The notes under the pieces are model-generated. The model saw only the letters and a program-made list of their open reading frames with translations, was not told the origin of the DNA and ran no database searches. This document shows positions 57,559 to 64,000 of a stretch of 64,000 bases of DNA, in pieces (position 1 is the first letter of the stretch; the number at the start of each line of letters is the position of its first letter). The DNA comes from Malus domestica. Taxonomy: Eukaryota > Streptophyta > Magnoliopsida > Rosales > Rosaceae. The stretch covers positions 7,659,501 through 7,723,500 of the forward strand of contig NC_091677.1 in the NCBI RefSeq assembly GCF_042453785.1, in the 5' to 3' direction. The translations under genes and the position numbers were made by a program.

Positions 57559-57829
57559 CCCACCAAGATCTGGCGCTGCTGGCATTGGAGGATCAACGTG
57601 AACCAGAAGCGGTACGCCATCGTTTCGACCATTGCAGCTTCTGCCATTCCTGATCTTCCTCTTGTCGTCGGCGACTCAGTCGAGGGACATGGAGAAAACC
57701 TCGGCAGCTTTGAAACTTCTGAAGCAGATCGAGGCTTACGATGACGCCGATGAGGTGAATGGCAGCCACGCGATTCACCCCGGAAAGAGTAAGATAAGGA
57801 ACAGCTGCAACACTGGTTCTAGGAAACAG
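57559..57829 (+). pseudogene. Captured fragment of cytosolic ribosomal protein L4 (uL4) gene
   Basis: The sequence reads [40 protein letters not shown], then (shifted) [20 protein letters not shown] and SHAIHPGKSKIRN. In plant and animal uL4 the same order is [20 protein letters not shown], [19 protein letters not shown], ELPLVVxDSxE, KTSAAxKxLKxxGAY and RPGKGKMRNRR. The ARGH segment is absent. The piece is in the sense of the element. uL4 lines the ribosome exit tunnel; this copy is only a passenger. Intronless sequence is compatible with capture through RNA. Confidence 0.82.
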
Positions 57830-58309
57830 ATCCATATTTGGATCTAGACTACGGACATGTGGATTCGAGACTTGAAGAAGCTCAAAAGCAGAATAGCTGC
57901 GGCGCTCAAATGGAACCAACATAACTATCTTCTTCTACTTCCATGGCTGGTTCAAATTTTGGAATAATGTTTTTGTATGAATGATTATATCTCCGACGAG
58001 CGAGCTATCTTCGCAAATATACAGTTCTACAGTGTCCATGTTATGGAATATGAATTTGAAGCTCCTGTCAAGCTTTTGGACAAGATGTTGCATTCAATGC
58101 CACAATCACTAGATTGGAGATCAGAAAACTATAACAAGTTAGCGATGCAGTGGAAGGAGTTCAACGAGCTATGCCAAGTTAAGGTTCCATCATTCAGAGT
58201 CCAATCAAGACATGATAACAAAGAGAAAGTGGAAACGAGGAGGCGGGTTGTTGTTACTTGCCTTCACCACACATATGAGGGATAATTTATTTTGATGAGC
58301 TCGGGTTTC

Positions 58310-58475
58310 TGATCTTAGATTGTGAGTGGTTCTACGGCGAGGTGCTTGGCCAACTTAATCACACGGCTGGCGATGCTCCTGTGACTCACATCGTTGCAAA
58401 CGGTTGGATGTCGGCGTTCCCCATGGATGTTGGTGTTTCTTTTCCAATACCTATTTTAGTACCGGGTGCACATGC
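58310..58475 (+). other. Unassigned coding-like fragment in the second pol-less element
   Basis: One frame reads LDCEWFYGEVLGQLNHTAGD, APVTHIVANGWMSAFPMDVG and VSFPIPILVPGAHA, then a stop. Composition suggests a true protein. I do not recognise it. It may be another captured piece. Confidence 0.3.
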
Positions 58476-58899
58476 ATGACAGCTCAAAGATAGAAAGAGG
58501 TGCAATAAACGGAGAAAGCAAAACCATGCAGCAGAGAAAAAGAAAAGGTGCAAAGCAAAAGTGAAAAAAAAAGTTTTAAAAAAAAGAAAGAAAGAAAAAA
58601 GAAGAAAAACAAAAATTTTCCTATGATTACGATTCATTTTTTTTGCCAGGTGAAGAGACAGAGAGAGTGGTGGAAAAGCAAAAGCAAAACAGAAAGCGAA
58701 AGAAAAAGCAAAGCAGAAAACAAAAGCAAAAGCAAAAGCAACGCACCAACGATCTTTGTTTTTGTATGATGTAATTTATTTTTCTTATCTTTCAAAGACA
58801 TCTGTATAAACCCCATCAGATGGTAATAAAAAAAATTAAAAAAATATAAAAAAAAACGGCAAAGCCCACAATAAATGGGCTGGAATGTTGTGTGGAGAG

Positions 58900-59550
58900 T
58901 GAAGTCCCATATGCCCAAAAGAGCCAGACCCTCTATTATCACCAAACAGGCGACCAAAAATACGCCCAGTACTACAAAAAATTAATCGGCAACCTGCCAC
59001 TATTACCACCAACCAGGTGATCAAAAGTACGCCCAGTACTCCAAAATTATTCAGCAACTCGCCATTATTATCACCAACCAGGTGTTGAAATGTACACCCC
59101 GTACTCTAATATCATTTGGCAACTAGCCATTCATGCCACCAACCAGGTGATGAAATGTACAACCTGTACTCTAAAATCATTTGGCAACTAGACATTCATG
59201 TCACCAACCAGGTGATCAAAAGTACGCCCAGTACTTCAAATCATACATGAGCATTACTCATGTCAATCATACATAAACATTCATGAGCATCACTCATCCA
59301 ATCATACATAAACATTCATGAGCATCACTCATGTCAACATTCATGAGCATCACTCATGTCAACATCCATGAGCATCACTCATGTCAATCAACATAAACAT
59401 TCATGAGCATTACTCATGTCAATCATCTTCAAAAGCTTCATTTACAGAGCTACAGCTTCAAAAACTTCATTTACAAAAGCTCTAGCTTCAAAAGCTTCAT
59501 TTACAGAGCTCCAGCTTCAAAGCTTTACTTGCAAAGCTTTACCTACAAAG
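58900..59550. repeat. Tandem arrays of the second pol-less element
   Basis: Units around ACCAACCAGGTGAT...GTAC (about 58940-59240), units of CATGAGCATCACTCATGTCA (about 59245-59420) and units of AAAAGCTTCATTTACAGAGC (about 59428-59550). These are the reverse complements, in reverse order, of the arrays at 41540-42050. Confidence 0.85.
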
Positions 59551-61806
59551 CTTCAGTGCAGGGTATACAAATACTACCTCCGAACAACCGCCACTTCGGC
59601 CCATACATGGATTCAATTCAAAGTCACCAGCCAACAGACTCTATTGACCGAATATCTGGGGGGACTACATTATGTACCATATATTGGGCCTCAACTGGGC
59701 TTCATGAAAAATACTTGGGTGACTTAGCCCATTATTTATGTATTGAGGAGCGAGCCCTTATTTTATTAAAATGATTCCCTCACTTTCATTAGAGAGCATC
59801 AACTTTAGCCCATCACTTATGTATTGAGGAGCGAGCCCTTATTCTATAAAAGGGACTCATCACCATCATTAGAGAGCATCAACTCTAGCACATTATTCAT
59901 GTATTGAGGAGTGATTCCTTATTCTATAAAAGGGACTCCCTCACCATCATTAGAAAGCATCACCACCTACTGAGCAACCGCCTCGCCGCGAACATCAACT
60001 CTAACCCATCATTCATGTATTGAGGAACGAACCCTTATTCTATAAAAGGGACTCCCTCACCTTCAAATGCCACAAGTCGAGCCAACCAAGGCAATATAAG
60101 CCACGAGCCGAGCAGCCTTGCAGTGTGTGCTACTTCTAGTTGAGCATCATTTAAGATTGAGCATTGCCTCATATCGAGCATCAGTTTAATACAACATCCA
60201 GTTACTTCGGCCCACACATGGACTGAATTTCAAGTCTCCAGCCAACAGACTCTCTTGACTGAAGACTTGGGGGACTACTGTTTATACAATATTTATGGCC
60301 TCTTATTTAGATCTCGTACAAATACTTGGGGGACTTAAATGTAATTATGTGATAAAGGAAGGGGCAAACATGTAATAAGTGAGGAGTCCTTATTCTATAA
60401 AATGACCCCTCACTCTCACAATTAGGGAGAGCCTCATTCTCACCCTCAGAGGCCAATTCCTAGGCCCTCTCACCCCCTCTCAAAGCTCTTACTCTAAGAG
60501 CCCTCTCTCCCTCAGATAAATACATAATCAGTGTGAACGTAGCCCAAACCTCGGGGTGAACCATGATACATCTTGTGTTATTTACATTTCTTGCAGATTC
60601 ACGGTCGGATTTACGTTGTTCCAAGACCTCCGGTTTTGTGCATCAACAAGTATCATCCTAGTCGTGCAAATGCAGTGGCGGATGCACTTAGTAGGAAGAC
60701 TTCAGCCAGACTTAATGCCATTTATGATTGTCATATTCCTCTTCTAGCAGATTTGAGGTCCACTGGAGTGGAGCTAGGAGTGGAAGATCGAGAAGAAGCC
60801 TTGCTTGCTAATCTTCAGGTTAGGCCAATTTTGGTTGACCGTGTACTTGAGGCTCAAATGAATGATGAAGAGACTCAAGAAATAATTCAAGCTAGGAACC
60901 AAGGCAAAAAGAAAGATTTCGAGATTCGAGAAACTGATGGCATGTTTATGCAGGAAAGCAGAATGTATGTGTCGAATAATGCAGAGTTAAAGAAGGAAAT
61001 TTTGTATGAAGCACATATTTCGGCATATGTGATGCATTCAGGAGGTACTGAGATGTATCATACCATTAGACCATTTTATTATTGGCCGGGTATGAAAAGA
61101 GAAATTACCAAATATGTGAGTAGGTGTGCCATTTGCCAACAGGTTAAAGCTGAAAGGAAAAAGTCGTTTGGGTTAATGTAGCCATTTCCCGTTCCACAGT
61201 GAAAATGGGAAAATATTACTATGGATTTTGTGTACAAGCTCCCTCGTACACATAATGGTTATGACGGCATTTGGGTGGTAGTTGATCGGCTTACGAAGTC
61301 AGCACATTTTATTCCAGTGAGGGAGAAGTATTCGTTAAGTCGATTAGCTAAGTTATTTATATCGCAGATTGTGAAGTATCATGGTGTGCCAGTTAATATT
61401 ATTTCTGATCGGGATCCTAGATTTACTTCCAAGTTCTGGATAGCATTCCAAGAAGCTCTTGGTATGAGATTGCTTTATAGTACTGCATATCATCCTCAGA
61501 CAGATGGACAATCTGAGAGGACCATTCAAACATTAGAGGTTATGTTGAGATCTTCAGTGCTGTAGTTTGGAGATAGTTGGCATGATTGTTTGGATTTGAT
61601 GGAGTTCACCTACAACAACAGTTACCATTCGAGTATTGGTATGGCACCATTTGAGGCACTTTATGGGAAATCTTGTCGTACACCTCTATGTTGGTCAGAG
61701 GTTGGCGAAAGAGTTTTAGTGGGCCCTGAGATTGTGGAGATAACTACTCAAAATGTTCAGGTAATTAAGTCCAACCTGAAAGCGGCCCAATATCGACAAA
61801 AAAGCT

Positions 61807-62015
61807 TAGCATACATCTTAAATTTCAGGTAGACGGGCCATGGGCCCACTCCAACAACACCGATACCGTCCCCATTTGGCCATCTGCTCAATCCATCAGG
61901 TGTGGGGTTTTAATACAAAAGGCCTCGATATTAGTTAGAGTGGGGTAATTCTATATAAATGGCTTGTTCTCAAGCCTTTTGGCCAATGTGGGACAAATGA
62001 ATTTTAACAAGATAA
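61807..62015 (-). mobile_element. Short LTR-like insertion (solo LTR or TRIM piece) in the Gypsy integrase 3' region
   Basis: The Gypsy reading stops near AAAAGCTTAGCA and resumes at GATAAACATACC. The intervening segment of about 205 bp, read in reverse, starts TGTTAAAATTCATTTGTCCC and has a TTTATATAGAATTACCCC promoter-like stretch, typical of small plant LTRs. The other boundary and target duplication are not clear. Confidence 0.55.
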
Positions 62016-62521
62016 ACATACCACTGATCGGAAGTATGATGCAGGCGATTGAGTATTTCTGAAGCTATCACCTTGGAAAGGTGTTATACGATTTGGAAAG
62101 AAAGGAAAGTTGAGTCCTAGGTACATTGGACCATATATGATCACCAAGCAAGTCGGTGAGGTTGCTTACAGGCTTGAGTTGCCTCCAGAGTTGTCCAAGG
62201 TGCACGATGTATTTCATGTTTTGATGCTTCGGCTTTATGTTTTGGATCATTCACATGTGATTCCTCCTCAACCCTTGGAAATCAATTCGGACTTGACTTA
62301 TGATGAGGAACCAGTGACTCTATTGGATTGGAAGGACAAAGAACTAAGGAACAAGACAGTTCGTTTGGTAAAAGTGTTATGGAGAAATCATTCAGTGGAA
62401 GAAGCTACTTGGGAGACAGAAGATCGGATGAGAGAGATGTATCCACGCTTGTTTTGTGATTATTAGTGGATGTATTTGTTATGTATAATTTCGAGGATGA
62501 AATTTTATAAGGTGGGGATAT

Positions 62522-63842
62522 TGTCACAGCCCATCCCGGAGATGTACGTTAATTATGTTATCGACGGTGTAAAATTACCTAAATATCCTTGGATGTTGAT
62601 AATTATTATGGGATGGGGTGGTTTAAACTTAAGATTTTGGACCAATTAATTATATTCCTCTTTTATTGGATCCAATTAGAACTAAGTGTTCTCTTAGTTG
62701 TGATTGGTGTGCATTTTGGGACCACACACACATCCCCAGCCTCTCTCTTTTCTCTCCCGTACTCTCTCTCGGTTTCACTCTCTCTCTCCTTGCTATACTA
62801 CGGACAAGGGCAAGAACACCCCAAACTTCACAGATCAAGGAAGAAAATGGTACCATTGTGTTCGTGAGGACTCTACGAGTTCAAATGTATCAATTTCAGG
62901 TAAGGAAACCTTCGATTTCACGTGGAAACCTTAGCCCCGATTTTGGTCACTATTCATATGGACGTAAATATGTTGGTTTCAGGGAATTTCAAGCTCATAG
63001 AGATCTTTAGGAGGTCCTACGAAGCCTCAGGGTGGTTCGTTGGATAAATTTGGACATCGGGATAGCTAGTTTTGAAGTTGACTGGATTACCAAGCTTTCT
63101 CAGGTAAATTCTAGTGGATTTCAAGGCTTAAAATAGTATAACATGATTCTACATGTGGTTAGCTTTCCAATGGTTCAAATTTCATGAAAAATGGTGCAAA
63201 AATGAAGAAGTTAGGACTATTTTAATATTTTTCCAGAAACCGACGAAGTCACTGGCGACCGGCGACTCGCTGGAGAAGACAGAGGAATCTTCCGTCAGTT
63301 TTGACAGAATACGCTAACGCCGTCAGTTAGTTTGGACGGTTACCTTTGGGTTTGAATGAAATATTCTGAGGAATATTCCTAACGTCGTTCATGTTCTGTT
63401 ACATGTGCCTGGCACATAGCCGTGCGTGGGGGGCGCATTTTGCCGTGCCCTTGCCGGCGCGTGGCGGCTCATGAGAGCTCGAAAAATTTATCTAAAAATT
63501 TGGTGATGATCTTGAGGCTATGTAGGTTACTGTGGTGTATTCATATACCCATATATACTCATTTTGAGCAATGTATGAGAAGTTATTAGCTAGTCTTGTC
63601 TATGTGCTTTAAAATAACGTTTTTATAGTTAATTAGCATATATGTGAGACTTATCCCGAGGACGAGCGTATCCACGGGCGACTCGGGGGTTATGACCCGT
63701 CGACATACCAGTGAGTGGGCTTTTGTTTTCAGTATATATTTATATACTTGATATATTTCCCATAAATGCGTTTTTTTTAAGGAAAGTATGCTTTGAAATA
63801 ATATGCCAAATGCTTTTATATTCTGAATATGCATTTCATGGT

Positions 63843-63906
<64 letters not shown>

Positions 63907-64000
63907 ACCATGATGATGTGGAGGCACAGGTAAGTTCAGGTAAGTTATGTTTGGCTATGTGAATCATTGATGATGTGGTATGTGATGGATTGATGTTGAG
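62522..64000 (+). repeat. 3' LTR of the Gypsy element, cut by the window edge
   Basis: It begins TGTCACAGCCCATCCCGGAG right after AAGGTGGGGATAT. 1479 bases are visible and align with 51292-52600. Differences include an extra GC-rich stretch at about 63425-63470, an extra segment of about 45 bp near 63765-63810 and a much longer (TA)n tract. Confidence 0.9.
63837..63912. repeat. 76-bp perfect palindrome with (TA)n core
   Basis: CATGGTTACA, then about 28 TA units, then TGTAACCATG. The two 38-bp arms are exact reverse complements. The sister LTR at 52490-52525 has a shorter TA tract and lacks the GGTTACA/TGTAACC arms. Confidence 0.92.

Larger units (their letters stand above)
56787..60648 (+). 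mobile_element. Second pol-less LTR element, nested in the Gypsy RNase H region
   Basis: Two 370-bp LTRs (56787-57156, 60279-60648) with TG...CA ends are flanked by AGTAT at 56782-56786 and 60649-60653. A TTTGGCGCCGTCTGTGGGAA boundary follows the 5' LTR, and ACTTGGGGGACTAC precedes the 3' LTR. No gag or pol is seen. The interior has host-derived sequence (57400-58500, including ribosomal protein L4), low-complexity A-rich DNA (58550-58860) and the same tandem arrays as the element at 40297. It is structurally whole. By eye the LTRs differ by about 7-8%. Confidence 0.9.
51292..64000 (+). mobile_element. Ty3/Gypsy chromovirus-type element with chromodomain, running off the right edge
   Basis: The order is 5' LTR, tRNA-Met-type primer-binding site, gag with zinc knuckle (CFTCGQMGHKAAQC, about 54545), protease ([14 protein letters not shown], about 55040), reverse transcriptase ([20 protein letters not shown] about 55755; [13 protein letters not shown] about 56050), RNase H (about 56480-56786, resuming at 60654), integrase (HHCC region about 61040-61160, core to about 61830), chromodomain (about 62320-62440), polypurine tract (about 62505-62520) and 3' LTR. 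It is broken in several places and carries two insertions. Sister LTRs differ by only a few percent by eye. It landed in the LINE. Confidence 0.92.

Noticed and set aside
61807-62015. Cassandra-type TRIM with a 5S rRNA promoter
   Set aside because: I looked for a 5S-like internal promoter in this short LTR-like insertion and did not see one.

Overview
The window looks like nuclear DNA of a flowering plant. It has multi-exon genes with short GT-AG (and some GC-AG) introns, a high load of nested transposons, and coding families with close Arabidopsis counterparts. The repeat families (hAT and PIF/Harbinger elements, tRNA-derived SINEs, and chromodomain Gypsy and TRIM/LARD-like LTR elements) resemble those of woody Rosaceae such as apple or pear. 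That placement is from memory and is an inference. No bacterial, organellar or viral genome is present.

Left half, 1-22.1 kb, gene-bearing. A small secreted-peptide gene (649-921, minus) is followed by three host loci. The first is a complete 13-exon EXS-domain (ERD1/XPR1/SYG1) membrane-protein gene (3950-8487). The second is a dead copy of a U1/P2-type cyclin (9031-9431). The third is a complete 8-exon PEX22 gene (10902-13784), whose product anchors the ubiquitin-conjugating enzyme PEX4 on peroxisomes. Next comes the C-terminal half of an ATXR2-like SET-domain methyltransferase (14653-22148), split by a Copia fossil that itself holds a Gypsy-type solo LTR. PEX22, cyclin U1-1 and ATXR2 are also close neighbours in Arabidopsis (At3g218xx), so this looks like an old collinear block that has partly decayed here.

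Middle, 22.5-40 kb, a tandem duplication. A TraB-family gene (ER-mitochondria contact / outer-membrane protein) exists twice. The right copy (32757-35636) has nine intact exons. The left copy has lost most of exon 1, and two DNA transposons have landed in its last exon, each leaving a perfect target duplication. Both copies keep the same GC-AG intron and the same upstream G-box. A truncated CCCH zinc-finger gene start lies divergent to the intact copy, and a short LRR-receptor relic lies downstream.

Right part, 40.3-64 kb, nested mobile DNA. A 3.9-kb LTR element without pol (40297-44201) carries a piece of a plastid dihydrolipoyl dehydrogenase gene. Beyond it an RTE-type LINE has been cut into four pieces by a hAT MITE, a two-level Harbinger nest, a second TIR element and a chromodomain Gypsy element running off the right edge. 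The outer Harbinger carries an intron-containing VPS24 (ESCRT-III) fragment. The inner one keeps its Myb/NAM-like ORF1 and was itself hit by a retroelement. Inside the Gypsy sits a second pol-less LTR element (56787-60648), related to the first but carrying a ribosomal protein L4 fragment. The most interesting theme is repeated capture of different host housekeeping-gene pieces by two unrelated kinds of mobile element in one 20-kb stretch.
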